Shown piece after piece: positions 31,995 to 43,462 of a stretch of 64,000 bases of DNA. The position numbers and the translations under genes were made by a program. A model generated the notes under the pieces. That model worked only from the letters and a program-made list of their open reading frames with translations, was not told the DNA's origin and made no database searches. Within the stretch, counting starts at the first letter, position 1. Each line of letters begins with the position of its first letter. Source of the DNA: Scilla litardierei (Eukaryota > Streptophyta > Magnoliopsida > Asparagales > Asparagaceae); assembly GCA_030789695.1 (NCBI GenBank), contig CM061132.1:161120817-161184816 (forward strand). The letters are read 5' to 3'.

Positions 31995-33148
31995 CAAAAG
32001 CGATGTATTTTTTTTCGCCAACTGATTTTGGTTCTTGTGACCGAGTTTTATCCCCTTCATGTATGTACATTCCCGGGGTTAATATAATATGTAGATAACT
32101 TCCCCCCACAAAATGTGGTCTTTTTGAGATTAAACAGACGTATGGATTAGAGTATGACTATGGTACCAACCATTCAAACACCCCCTTTATTTTGGTGGCA
32201 AAAGTTTACTAAGGCTAATTAGATGGGTGAAATCTTTGACTTGTAGCCGGAATATATCCGGTTCGGGCTGCAGGCATCCGGTATAGCCATAGAGGCAAAA
32301 TTCATCTGGAGTTGACTAGGGGAATGTGGGAGAAGTTAACACTATACTTGACATGCAAATTCCCTTGGCATGCCATGAATTGAATTCGATTTGGCCTTGT
32401 AGTACAATTAGCAGGACATGTAACCTAATTGCACTTTGATCATTGCCCTCAATTTTTTTCGTTAGAGGCATAATTCAGTTTTCAACTGCTTCTGAAATAT
32501 TGTGCAACAGTCGGCTATCTTCCCTCTGCTGTCTCTTATTAGGTCTTCTCTACTGCTACTGCTGCTACATGGGAAAATCAAGCTTCTTCTGGCCAATTTG
32601 AGTTGGTGTGTAACCAGAACAATATATGTATTAATAGTTCACCAACTGGATTTTATTTATTATTATTTCCTTTTTCCAAGACTGAAATTTTCTTAACCAC
32701 TGCAAATGGCAGCTATCAAACATCATTTTTAACTGTCGTCCGGGGATATAATGGCTTCTGCATGGCTTGAGATTGAGCGAATATTGAACAAGCACTCGCT
32801 GTTTATTTGACTGAGACAAAATTTGAATCATGTTCGTGAAATGTTACAGCCTCGCATGCAGCGGATTAGATGAAGTTCATCCGTGATATGCAGTGGATAT
32901 GAGTGTACACAGGTAGATTCAGAGTGGATGCTGCAAGGAGCAGATCCTCTCCGATCAAAAGCAGGATGTTATGCGTGTGGATATTTCACGGAATCAGATA
33001 TAAATGACTGCCATTCATGAGCTTAAATAGATGCAGATGGTGAACGGATTTAGATATTTCGGATATAGATATTTCCCGGGCCTCCACCGAGACAGCCGAA
33101 GTGAATGTTTCGACTACACCGTCTCCGCAAGCAATGTCTTTTTGCAAG
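31995..33148. other. 3' flank of DUF789 and intergenic spacer
   Basis: The 3' UTR of the DUF789 gene lies here; an AATATAATATGTAG stretch near 32080 is the closest plausible polyadenylation context. The GGATATAGATATTTC words near 32990-33070 are short repeats. No gene is supported. Confidence 0.4.
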
Positions 33149-33311
33149 ACAATTATAAGAAGGATTTAATGTAGAAAAGCTGGCAAGATAAAAAAGATGG
33201 AGAGTCCAAGCCGTCACATAGGCTTGTACTCGTTGGGACCCACCCTTTTGTGTCTTGCACCTGATCCTTTGGATCAGGTGCCATCCGCTCTACATTAATC
33301 TCTTATAAGAA
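33149..33311. mobile_element. small MITE upstream of the aminotransferase gene
   Basis: TTATAAGAAGGATTTAATGTAG at the left and CTACATTAATCTCTTATAAGAA at the right form terminal inverted repeats of about 22 bp around a 120-bp interior, which itself has a CACCTGATCC/GGATCAGGTG hairpin. It lies about 475 bp before the start codon, in the promoter region. Confidence 0.65.
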
Positions 33312-33785
33312 ACTCAAATAATTATTGGGCAACTCAGATGACAATTAATAAGCACATAAGCCAATAAAGCGACATGTCTGAACTACTACATTATCAACTG
33401 CAAAGCGTATATGGTCAGAAGAACAAGCTTATAAATGCATGCAATATCATTAAGTATTTATCCTTAACGTATGTTTCACGCTTATCATAGATCGAAACAA
33501 AACATTGCAAAATTCTCCCAAATGCATGTAAAGAGTGATGAGATTTGCTAGGGATCATCAAGTAGAGATCAATGGCATCAACATGGCCAATAGTTTCTAG
33601 GGAAAGGCTCGGCATGTGGCGTAAATGAGAATGGGGCTGGTACTCGATAAAGGCTCTTTTGGGCCAACAAAAGTGAAGCAACTACAGTTGGGCCCTTGCC
33701 GAAGCCCAAATATCATGATTACGACAGTTATCTCTTGCCATCTCTCTTGCTCGGCGGTAATCAGGATGCCTGGCAGCAAACTAAT
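33312..33785 (+). promoter_or_regulatory. promoter and 5' UTR region of the aminotransferase gene
   Basis: Unique sequence between the MITE and the start codon. The open frame extends 90 bp upstream of the ATG without another ATG, so the start at 33786 is the first usable one. No individual element can be assigned with confidence. Confidence 0.4.
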
Positions 33786-36700
33786 ATGGAGGGAAAGCTC
33801 TCAAAAATCTCTCGAACTCTAACCCCTTCCCCAATCCAAGAGCTCTCTCACCTCGCCCAGCGATGTGGGGCCCTCAACCTCGCCGAGGGCTTCCCCGATT
33901 TCCCCGCCCCCGACCACATCAAGCGCGCCGCCGTCTCCGCCATCAGCTCCGACTTCAATCAGTACCGGTACAATAAACCCGCAACCTTCTTTCTAGCTAT
34001 TTTAAATGCCTTTTAATTTCTTCAGTCACTCAATTTCTAGCATTCTGCTACAGGCACGTGCAAGGCATGTGCGAGCTGCTGGCGAGGAGGATGGAGGAGA
34101 CCCATGAGCTCGACATAGACCCCGTCACGGACATAGTCATTTGCTGCGGGCAATCCGAGGCGTTCGCCGCCACAATGTTTGCATGTAATTGCTCTAGCTT
34201 CGTGTTTTTCCTTTCGTTTGTGCGAGATCTCTGTCAAGTGATACCCATTATATATTCTCTTGATCGATTATAGCCGTGTAACAGTAATTGACGAGGGAGA
34301 CGAAGTGTTGTTGTTTGATCCTGCTTACGAGACTTACGAGACGTGCATACGCTTGGCCGGGGGAGTTCCTGTGAGTTGGTCGCCCCGTTTTCGCTCTCAA
34401 CCTTTTGTAATAAGATTTGATCTTTAAAAAAAGAGGGTAAAATTTTAGGTGTATGTGCCGCTGGATCCGCCCTGCTGGGCTCTGGATGCCGACAGGTTGA
34501 TGAAGTCGTTTACAAGTCGAACCAAGGCTCTGGTTCTTAACAGGTTAGTAACCAAGGCTCTGGTTCTTAACAGGTTAGTGGGTTATGCTTCAAATCTTTT
34601 GTTTATTATTGTATTTGCAATTGAGCATATTGTATGAACTATACATGTTCTATTGGAATAACTCAAAGATGACAGGAATATGTGAATTCTCTAATGTTTA
34701 TTTCTTCTCCAAAAGGAGGAATATACAGAGGGACAAGGATGCAATACAATTACTCCTAATTACTCCTAAATTTTTTTAAACCATATTCTCATTTACGGAA
34801 TATGTAACTAATAATTCACATAAATTCACAATATATTTCTATCTTACCATATTCTCATTTACGGAATATGTAACTAATAATTCACATAAATTCACAATAT
34901 ATTTCTACCTTATATTGTGCCATGATTCAGGCTAACTCTCCCCCTGAAGTTGGCAAATACACATCAATCATGCCCAACTTGTTCAGTGAGTTATAAAACG
35001 CCTTCTTGGAGACTCCCTAAGTAAGTAGGTCTGCAAGTTGTTGTTCAGTTGGAACAAAAGAAAAGCAAATAATATTGGCATCTAGCTTTTCCGTTATAAA
35101 GTGACGATCAACCTCCACATGCTTTATTCGATCATGTTGTACTGGATTTTGTGATATATCAATGACTGTCTTATTGTCACAATACAAATTTATATGGCTT
35201 GTGAATCCAAACCAAGATCATGTAACAACCTTTTCAGCCATTGTAATTCGTACACTACTTGAGCCTTAACTATATATTCTGCCTCCGCACTAGATCGCGC
35301 CATAACTTTCTGCTTCTTACTCTTCCGTGTAACCAGATAACCTCCTACAAAAGTGAAGTAACCTGAAGTGGATCTTCTTCCTGTAATATTTCTGCCCAAT
35401 CTGCATCCGTAAAGCCACAAACCTCCATAATGTTGTCATGTTTTGAAAACAACACACCTCTTCCTGGGGCTGACTTCAAATACTTCAAAATCCGTATAAC
35501 AGCCTCCATATGACTCTCACTTGGATTATGCATGAACTAACTTACCACGCTTACTGTGTATGCAACATCTGGTCTGGTGTGGGCCAAATAAATCAAGTGC
35601 CCAACAAACCTCTGATAACAAGCTCGATCAGTAGGAATCTGATCTGGATATTCAGCCATACAATGGTTCTGTTCAATAGGAGTATCCATAAGTCTGCAAT
35701 CTAACAATCATGTCTCTGTCAGCAAGTTAAGGACGTATTTTCTCTGGCATAGATAGATTCCTTCTCTCTCCCTGGCCACTTCAATTCCTAAGAAGTGATT
35801 GAGTTCACACAGGTCCTTCATTTCAAATTCAGATGCTAGTTGTTTTTGCAATCTATCCATCTCAACTGTATCATCACCAGTGATTACCATAGCATCCACA
35901 TAAATAATTAGAGCAGTTACCTTTCCTTGTTGATGCGTTAGGAACAAAGTATGGTCTGAGGTGCTCTGCTTGTAGCCAACCTTCTGCATGAAGTTTGAGA
36001 ACTTCCGAAACCAGGCACGAGGTGATTGTTTGAGACCATACAAAGATTTTCTCAATTTGCATACAAAATCACCAGAAGAGGAAAATGCATATCCAGGTGG
36101 AAGATTCATGTACACTTTCTCAACTAACTCTCCATGAAGGAATGCATTCTTGACATCAAACTGTCGGAGTGGCCAGTTTAAACCAGCAACAAATGAGAAT
36201 AGAACCCGAATAATATTCATCTTGGCAACAAGAGCAAACGTCTCATCGTAGTCTATCCCATATGTTTGAGTAAACCTCTTTGCTACAAGGCGTATTTTGT
36301 ACCGGTCCACCGATCCATCTGCATTGTGCTTTACAATAAACACCCAACGACAACATACATCCTTCTTGCCTTGTGGTGGAGGCACAAGTTGCCAAGTATC
36401 GTTCTTCTGCAAAGCATCCATCTCTTCCTCCATTGCTTTCCTCCATTTTGGATCCCCAACGCATCCTGCACTTTGTTAGGTACTAATACATCAGATATTT
36501 GATTCATAAATGATTCATATGACTTAGATAACCTCCAAAGTGGACATATAGCTAGCTACATGATATTTTGCTTTGGCAGTGAGAGTAGGTTCATATCTTT
36601 TGACTGATTGACCCTGAGTGGACCTATTGGGTAGCGCATATTGCTCAACCCTAGGTTCACTAGTATCAGTGGATGGACGTACCTCAGATAAGTGATCTTC

Positions 36701-39700
36701 TGCACCAGGAAGTTGTGAGTCAGGGATAAAAGTGCTGACAGGAGGGGCAGTTGTATCTTCCTCATTCTCAGTAATAGAAGCTCTTGGCTAGCTGTTTGGA
36801 AGTGACAGGCTAGACTCAACTATACTCTCCAAAAAGCTCCCTTCATGTGTGACTTTCTCTGCTCCTTCCGATTCCTCACGCTCTCCATGATACAACTCTT
36901 CAAAATATGAATTCTGCCCCTGAGGAGTTGAACTTGAAGAGGAAAAATAACTCATGTCCTCAAAGAAAGTAACATTCATAGTGACATAGTACTTTCTGGT
37001 AGGTGGATGATAATACGTATACCCTTTCTGAGAGCCTCGTAACCCACAAACACACATTTTACTGCCCGGGCATCCAACTTTGAACGGAGACCTTTTGGAA
37101 TATGGACAAAGACAACACAACCAAAGACGCGAGCTGGAAGATTATGAAATAAAGGTAAAGAGACGTGATGCAAGAACCTCAAAAGTGATTTTCCTCCCAA
37201 GAACACTAGATGGAAGACGATTGATAAGATGCGAGGAGGCGCTTACGGCATCGCCCCATAGATACTTAGGCATATGAGCACTATAGAGAAGGGCACGCGC
37301 CATGTCTAGTAAATGTCGATTTTTTCTTTCGGACTCCATTTTGCTACAGTATTCGTGGACATGTGGTTTGGTGAACAATCCAATGAGTTCTAAAAAAACT
37401 CTTGAAACGCATGATTAACATATTCAGCCCTATTAGTAGAACGGAGAACTTTAATGTTACTTTGGTATTGTGTTTGAACAAGAGTACGAAAGGCTTGGAA
37501 GGCTGGAAAGACTTCATCTTTACTTTTAAGAAAAGCAACACATGACAATCTGATACAATCATCGATAAACAACACAAATTACCTCTCACCCGATACGTTG
37601 GGCTCTTTAGATGGTCTCCAAACATCAGAATGGATCAACTCAAAAGGAGGGGTACTTTTATGAGAAGTACTAGGAGAATAAGTAGCACGATGACTCTTGG
37701 CCAAAACACAAGTTTCACAATGGAAAGAAGACTCATCCATGCCAACAAAAAGAGTATGCATGATTTTTCTCATAAGACTAAAATATGGATGCCCCAAACG
37801 GCGGTGCCACAACCAAATTTCACTTAGCCGATTAGAACTCGAGGTCGAATTGACTCGGGATTGTTCTCCTGGTTTATCTCCTGTATATGTCTGATCCAGA
37901 TGGAACAATCTGTCCCTCAAATACTCCCGACCGATTACCTCCCTAGTGAGAAAGTCCTGAAAAATCATATACATAGGATAAAAGGTGACTGAGCATTTAG
38001 ATTCAGTATTCAACTGGGAAACAACAGATATTAAATAATGAGATAAGTCAGGCACATATAATCCATTATGAAGTTCTAAGATGGGAGTAATACGAACTGA
38101 CCCTGACCCTAACACAGGAAACGCCTCACCATTGGCATTGGTTATATAGGATACTAATGGGGAAAATAATTCAGTAAATATGATTTATCATAAGTCATAT
38201 CATCAGAGGCACTAGAATCAATAATCTACGTATCAGACCCAACAATTTTAAAAACCTTTAACGCCATACCAATTTTATCTCGACCATTTATGGAAGCTGT
38301 AGGAGTAACTCCACCCACTGTATGATGATCTTGTCCTGTCACTCCATAGAAATCTTGCTACTGGACCAAGTGAACAGATGCTTTCGCCTTAGAACGATAA
38401 CACTGCTTTTTAGGTTTAAGACACGTGTTCAACTTCCAGCAAGTCTCACGAAAATGCCCAATGTCGTGGCAATAAGAGCACTGAGGGCGAGAATCTTACT
38501 GTGGAGCTAAACTCTGCTGCTGTAAAACCAGTGATGATGACATGTTTGGATAGTGAGACTAAACACTTCAACCTGTGCATGTTTGACACTTTCCTGCTGA
38601 GATTCATCCTTGTGAATGTATGTGAAAGCATTAGTTAGACTAGGAGGGTTTGTCATTTTGAGCAACTCCCCCTTGGCACTGCCATGCTTCTCATCAAGCC
38701 CTCTCAAGAATACATGAACTCTCTCAAGTTTCTTCTCCTTTTGGTACCAAAAAAGGTCCTCCTGATTCTTGATCTTCCACGGATGCTTCTGATCAATCTC
38801 AGCCCATATGTTCAAATCTTTTGTTTATTATTGTATTTGCAATTGAGCATATTATATAAACTATACATGTTCTTTTGGCATAGAGATACTGATATATCTT
38901 AATCTAAGAAATTAGCAGAAACCAATCATGTATAGGGGTATTAGTATCACAATGCCAATGGAGCATGCATGGTGGCTAATTCTATGTTGTGTGTTTTGTG
39001 GAAGTACTTTCTATAACAACTTTATCATTAACCTGCAGAGCTGTTTGCTTAGAATTTCAAATTGTTCATAGACTAATTGATTATAGTGCAGCCCGAACAA
39101 TCCAACAGGGAAAGTTTTCGGTAAGGAAGAGCTTGAAGCAATTGCCGGAGCTTGTCGTGATAGAGACTGCTTTGCGGTTACAGATGAAGTATAAGTTCCT
39201 CATTCTCTTTTCTTCAAGGAGTGCATTATAACTAGATGTACTTGAAGCTTGGCATGTACAATAACTAAATTAGTTCATATAATCATTGAACTAGAAAGAT
39301 ATTCTTAAGTAATAAAGTAATCCTACGTCTAGCTCAAAAATCGTCTTAAAACAATTAAAAACATGTTACCTTTGTAAGATCAAGAACAAGGTAGCAAGTC
39401 AGTTTCGGTGTAATGTCAAGCAAGTATATGGTTTTTGCATACTTGTATTTCCGATATTATTATATTCATTTTACTTCAGGTATACGAGTATATAACTTTT
39501 GACAGACAAAAGCATATATCCCTTGCGTCGCTCCCAGGAATGCATGAGCGGACCATTATCACATCATCCATCTCTAAAACTTTTAGTGTCACAGGTACGA
39601 ACTCTTTTTATCCTTTTCATTTCTAGCTTTTGACATCATAAAACCACTCATACTTGGAACCCATTCTAGTAGCTCTTGCCCAAGCAAACTTAACCAGGGA

Positions 39701-40080
39701 CCTTTTACCTCAATTTTCCCTAAAATATGCCAGCCATGATTACTTTCTGACTTCATTAGTACTATTATATGTTGTGCACTTGGTACTGTCACGCTTCTAG
39801 CTAGTGTGAGCAGAAGTCTATTGATGATTGAACAGCTTAATGGCACCATAGCATGCTCTTTTACACCGTCTTAATTGACTATCCAATATGATTATCTGAT
39901 GTACTGATATTGTTACAATTCATGTTCCATTTCCAATAATGCATTATCTTCCAGGTTTTGGAAATAACCATTTAATACATTTTAACGACTTTAGGAAATT
40001 GAAAAAATATTCATGAGCAAATTAAACCTACACAAAGCATATTTGCTAAATAACATATATTGGAGTTAACAGAAGTCACA

Positions 40081-40164
<84 letters not shown>

Positions 40165-41745
40165 TGCGTGCGCGTGCGTGCGTGTGTACTGATCTTGTCA
40201 GCTTCAGCATTCGTAAGCGATACATGTTTAAGTTTTAAACAGGCTGGAGACTTGGGTGGGCTTGTGCTCCAGCAAATATTGCATCAGCCATAAGAAACAT
40301 TCACATTAAAATTACAGATTCAGCTCCTGCCCCTTTCCAGGAAGCCGCATTGACTGCGCTGAGAAGCCCACCAGCCTACTTTGAGTCCTTAAAAACAGTG
40401 AGTTGCTTCTATGCAAAAGATCTTTTATTGTTTGTGTAACCGATTAGAATGGGAAGTAAACCTTATATAAGAATTCTTAATGTTGAAGGATTACGAAAGG
40501 AAGAGAAATTACATTGTTGAAGCATTATCTGAACTGGGTTTCCAAATTCGGTTCCAACCACAGGGATCAGTTTTTGTGTTTGCAGAGCTTCCTGAGACCT
40601 GGCAACTTTCAGATGTATGATATTTTTCAGTTCTGATTCTTACATGCTTCCATTCGTGACATTCCATACAAATAAAGTACTGTTAATTTTTATCCCATTT
40701 TATTTTGATGTTACAATTATTGACTTCATTATTACATACTTGCTACAAAGCTCACAAATTTGATTAACAACTGCGTTCTTTTTATGCCTACACTATCTAT
40801 TAAGCATCGATTTCTATAATTTGTGCAGTCCACTCAGTAGCATTACCCCATGTTGAGAACCCATCACATATTTTATTCTCCGTGTTCCTGCAACATTTTC
40901 GTATAGAACCATTTCATATACGATGCCATCTAAATGACGTGTCTTCTAGTGTATTATTGGCCTTTTCAAAGCGCTGACTGGGGACTCTTTTGTTGGTTTT
41001 GTGTATTCAGCATAGTATTTGTGTACCAAATTTGGCTATAGTTTCATGAAGTATGATATCACACTCATGAATCATATCCATTTGCTGTCTAGTTAAATGT
41101 GTGAGTCGCATAAAGTAAAACAACCACCTATAAGTTATATCTGTAAGAACTTACCCCCAGCTTGTAAACAGTACCTCGCTTCTTTGGGTGAACATGCAAT
41201 TAAATATTTTCAGTGAGAATGTTTGATACTCATAGACGTGGTTCCTGAAATCATTAGTTGCACATGGAGAGTAATTCGGTTTTATGAATTTTCTGTGCGG
41301 ATTAAGGTTACATAAATAGTCATTTTAAAATAAGATAAAAATGTTTACACAAATGTAGACTTAGTGTGCGCACCGTCATTCAAGGTACATGCATACGGCC
41401 ATATCTTGTATTATATTATGAGCATCCTACAGTTCTTCATTGTACAAATCAGCTTATCCCTACACAAAATGCAAAGAGCCAGGTGGTATAGCTATAATTT
41501 GCTTCAATTTCCTTGCTCAACTAAAATTCTAAACAATGCAGGTTGATTTTGTAAGAGAATTGATAACGAAAGCTGGGGTGGCAGCTGTACCCGGCCGTGG
41601 ATTCTTCCATGCACCGTCTACTGCTGAGAAGTATCGGAACAACTACGTCAGGTTCGCTTTCTGCAAGAGTGATGCCACTTTGAGTGCTGCTGCGCAAAAA
41701 TTACGGGAGCTTGCAAGCAGTAATCTCCTTCCAAAGCCGAACTGA
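33786..41745 (+). CDS. class I/II aminotransferase, kynurenine/glutamine-transaminase type, nine exons
   Basis: Exons 33786-33967, 34054-34184, 34285-34370, 34449-34543, 39092-39188, 39480-39594, 40243-40397, 40489-40614 and 41542-41745 join into an intact 1191-nt frame (396 aa). Every junction is GT-AG and in phase. Fold type I signatures are present: N168 in SPNNPTGK, D196 and Y199 in TDEVYEY, the cofactor-binding K230 in SSISKTFSVTG, R238 in GWRLGW, and substrate-carboxylate R366 in NYVRFAFCK. The N-terminal LNLAEGFPDFPAP motif is that of kynurenine/glutamine/methionine aminotransferases. Family members transfer an amino group to a 2-oxo acid using pyridoxal phosphate. There is no clear transit peptide, so a cytosolic location is inferred; the exact substrate cannot be told from sequence. 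Confidence 0.93.
34521..34580 (+). repeat. 30-bp tandem duplication of the exon 4 splice donor
   Basis: 34521-34550 and 34551-34580 repeat ACCAAGGCTCTGGTTCTTAA plus CAGGTTAGT, so two identical CAG|GTTAGT donors lie 30 bp apart (cuts after 34543 or 34573). Using the second adds ten codons in frame. The first gives the family-typical protein. Confidence 0.95.
34586..34652 (+). repeat. left copy of 66-bp intron repeat flanking the copia fragment
   Basis: This matches 38808-38875 (CAAATCTTTTGTTTATTATT and onward, through CAATTGAGCATATT) with only a few substitutions. Homology stops at the copia edge on each side. Confidence 0.85.
34670..34936 (-). repeat. copia 3' LTR with 66-bp internal tandem repeat
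   Basis: The LTR lies directly beyond the polypurine tract. It contains two head-to-tail copies (34780-34845 and 34846-34911) starting ACCATATTCTCATTTACGG, differing near the end by ATCTT versus ACCTT. The outer end begins TGACAGG. Confidence 0.65.
35190..35533 (-). pseudogene. copia RNase H
   Basis: Two overlapping frames give HMEAVIRILKYLKSAPGRGV, CGFTDADWA, then RRSTSGYFTFVGGYLVTRKSKKQ and ARSSAEAEYI, the conserved copia RNase H blocks. A single frameshift near 35400 separates them. Confidence 0.85.
35708..36433 (-). pseudogene. copia reverse transcriptase
   Basis: A 241-codon open frame has WQLVPPPQGKKDV, RLVAKRFTQTYGIDYDETFA, FDVKNAFLHGEL, KLRKSLYGLKQSPRAWF and, near 35890, IIYVDAMVITG. 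In active copia enzymes this last motif is YVDD; here the second catalytic aspartate is alanine, so the enzyme would be dead even if made. Confidence 0.9.
36788..37625 (-). pseudogene. copia integrase
   Basis: Frames 37625-37344, 37378-37142, 37206-36976 and 37120-36788 cover the catalytic core (FIDDCIRLSCVAFLKSKDE), the third-acid region (YCSKMESERKNRHLLDMARALL, with ES in place of the usual NG-ER context) and the C-terminal VFVHIPKGLRSKLDARAVKCVFVGY block. At least three shifts. Confidence 0.85.
37645..38240 (-). pseudogene. copia protease and pre-integrase domain
   Basis: Near 38205-38240 the minus strand reads IIDSSASDDM, corresponding to the protease active site where DSGA is usual; glycine is changed to serine. 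Downstream (37845-37645) is the pre-integrase zinc region with LWHRRLGHPYFSLMRKI and CETCVLAKSHRATY. Confidence 0.8.
38437..38815 (-). pseudogene. copia gag, N-terminally truncated
   Basis: The frame from 38815 gives LERVHVFLRGLDEKHGSAKGELLKM, a conserved UBN2-type gag segment. It is followed, after a frame change, by the zinc knuckle CSYCHDIGHFRETC (C-X2-C-X4-H-X4-C, about 38482-38437). The start of gag is missing at the 66-bp repeat boundary. Confidence 0.8.
38808..38875 (+). repeat. right copy of 66-bp intron repeat
   Basis: Partner of 34586-34652; it diverges from it after TTCTTTTGG, where the unique intron resumes towards exon 5. Confidence 0.85.
40084..40187 (+). repeat. compound (CT)n(GT)n(GCGT)n microsatellite
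   Basis: Consecutive CT, GT and GCGT runs in intron 6 of the aminotransferase gene, about 55 bp before the exon 7 acceptor. The open frame over it encodes only Ser/Leu and Cys/Val repeats and is not a gene. Confidence 0.95.
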
Positions 41746-43462
41746 GGGTGAGTTCTCTGCATACAAACTGCAAATGGCGATGCTTTGCACAGTGTAATGG
41801 ACAGCAGTGCTCTATGGCAAAGAAGGTTAGCTTTGAGAAAACATGTTAGAGTCTTTCATTATCCTTGAAGGTCAGAGTTTATGATATTACTATTGCTTGT
41901 TTATGGAACATTCATTTGGATGATAAAGGCCATCCAACCGTTCAGATACTTGCCAGTTGTTCAATGTTGCAGGTGAAACAAGTAAGAAAAGATGAATCAG
42001 AGACCAGGCTCCAAAATTTATTTAGTTAGACTTCCAGACTTTTGATCAATGTAAAAACCCATTTTCTTGTGAAATGTTCTCTCTCTATATTTGTTCTGTT
42101 CGTATTCTTATGAAATGAAATAATTGCATGCATTTAAGGCAATACAAATGATCTTCTTCTTCATCCACTTTTACACGACTTTTGGCATAGTTTACGCTCA
42201 AATAGCAGATTTTCACTGCAACTAGCATATGACAAATAGAACATATATTGCGGATTATTGCACAACATGAATGGCATAAAAACAACTTTGAAACTATCCT
42301 TTAGCATTAGGGTATAGAGTCACTTTCAAATCCCATGCTCAAATGCCTACGGCTAGCTTTTGGCCGACCTCTTCGCGTCCGGTCAGTCGACCGGACACGT
42401 ACTCCTCCTGCGGCCCCCATGTCGCGATTCGGGCCATCTCAGATGCTGCAACATGACCAAAATAGAGCTAAGCACAACGCTGTTCCGATTAGCATATCAA
42501 GATATAGAACTCTGCAGTTGTGGCTCCTCTCACGGGAAAAGACATCACTGGCTACTAGCATTACTTGATGCCAACACTGCAAACAAATGGATCGAGCTTT
42601 GGCTGTGTCACTTCCCAGTGTCCCCTCTGGTTCTTGCACGAGGTCGGCGAACTGGCGGTGAGGGATCGCCCCTCCCCGGCCTTACGCTTGTTGTTCAGTC
42701 ATGTCGAGGACACTAACAGCCCCTCGTCGGTTCCATTCACATCAATAGTGCGTGCATCACGATGATAATGGGAGGAGCTAGCGCTTTCACTTTGATTACC
42801 ACAAGCATGTCATAGCTTGCAGCATAGTCGCCGGATTTGCGAATTAGTATGGTATTAGTATCTCCATTGGCATGCAATGTGTGTAAAAAGTTCAGTTGTA
42901 TGCATGTATATGTTGCAATATGGTCATGACTAAGAACTTCACCAACATACATCTGGGTGAAAACATGGGCATATGCTTGAACAATCGCGTGATCTGTATA
43001 ACAATCAACAAGCACGTTAGCGAGTCAAATCTGGGAGAGGTCTCGATTTCAGCTCGTTCGATGCTCAAGTTAGAAACCGAGATAGATGACATATATAATG
43101 TTAAGTAATAGGAAGTTACCGATAGAACCAGTCATCTACTCCCATAATGGGAGTGCTTTATATAAAGAAGGCCGAGTGGTCATTTCACGTGGTCGAACTC
43201 CCTTACATGCGTTGGGCTCAAATGGGTTTTTTGCTGAGTTGGACCCATGTGCCTACACTAAGTTGGGTTCATGTGCCTTTCAGATGATATATGAAGACCG
43301 GTCCATTCTTCGGAATTCAATTTAAAGTTTGTGTAGAATTGGATTTGTAATGATCCTTCCTGCAAATTTGAGATGTTAGCAGTCGAGATTTCCCTTTGAA
43401 GATAAAATGCATGCTTTGACATGGTGTTATAGACATGATGCTGGGATATGACACGTGGGCCA
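41746..43462. other. 3' flank of the aminotransferase gene
   Basis: The 3' UTR is near the start; an ATGAAATGAAATAA stretch at 42111-42124 could serve polyadenylation. A GC-rich block at 42335-42770 has overlapping open frames on both strands (up to 118 codons) with no recognised domain. It may be a gene fragment carried by a repeat; I do not call it a gene. Confidence 0.4.

Larger units (their letters stand above)
34670..38810 (-). mobile_element. 5'-truncated Ty1/copia element in aminotransferase intron 4
   Basis: On the minus strand this reads gag (truncated at 38810), zinc knuckle, protease, integrase, reverse transcriptase, RNase H, polypurine tract (CTTCAGGGGGAGAG, about 34937-34950) and a 3' LTR (34670-34936). 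There is no 5' LTR, primer site or gag start. Instead of a 5-bp target duplication, 66-bp copies of intron sequence lie on both sides. Multiple frame breaks. The host exons on both sides remain spliceable. Confidence 0.85.

Noticed and set aside
40060..40293. 77-codon open frame
   Set aside because: Encodes a CT/GT/GCGT microsatellite inside an aminotransferase intron.
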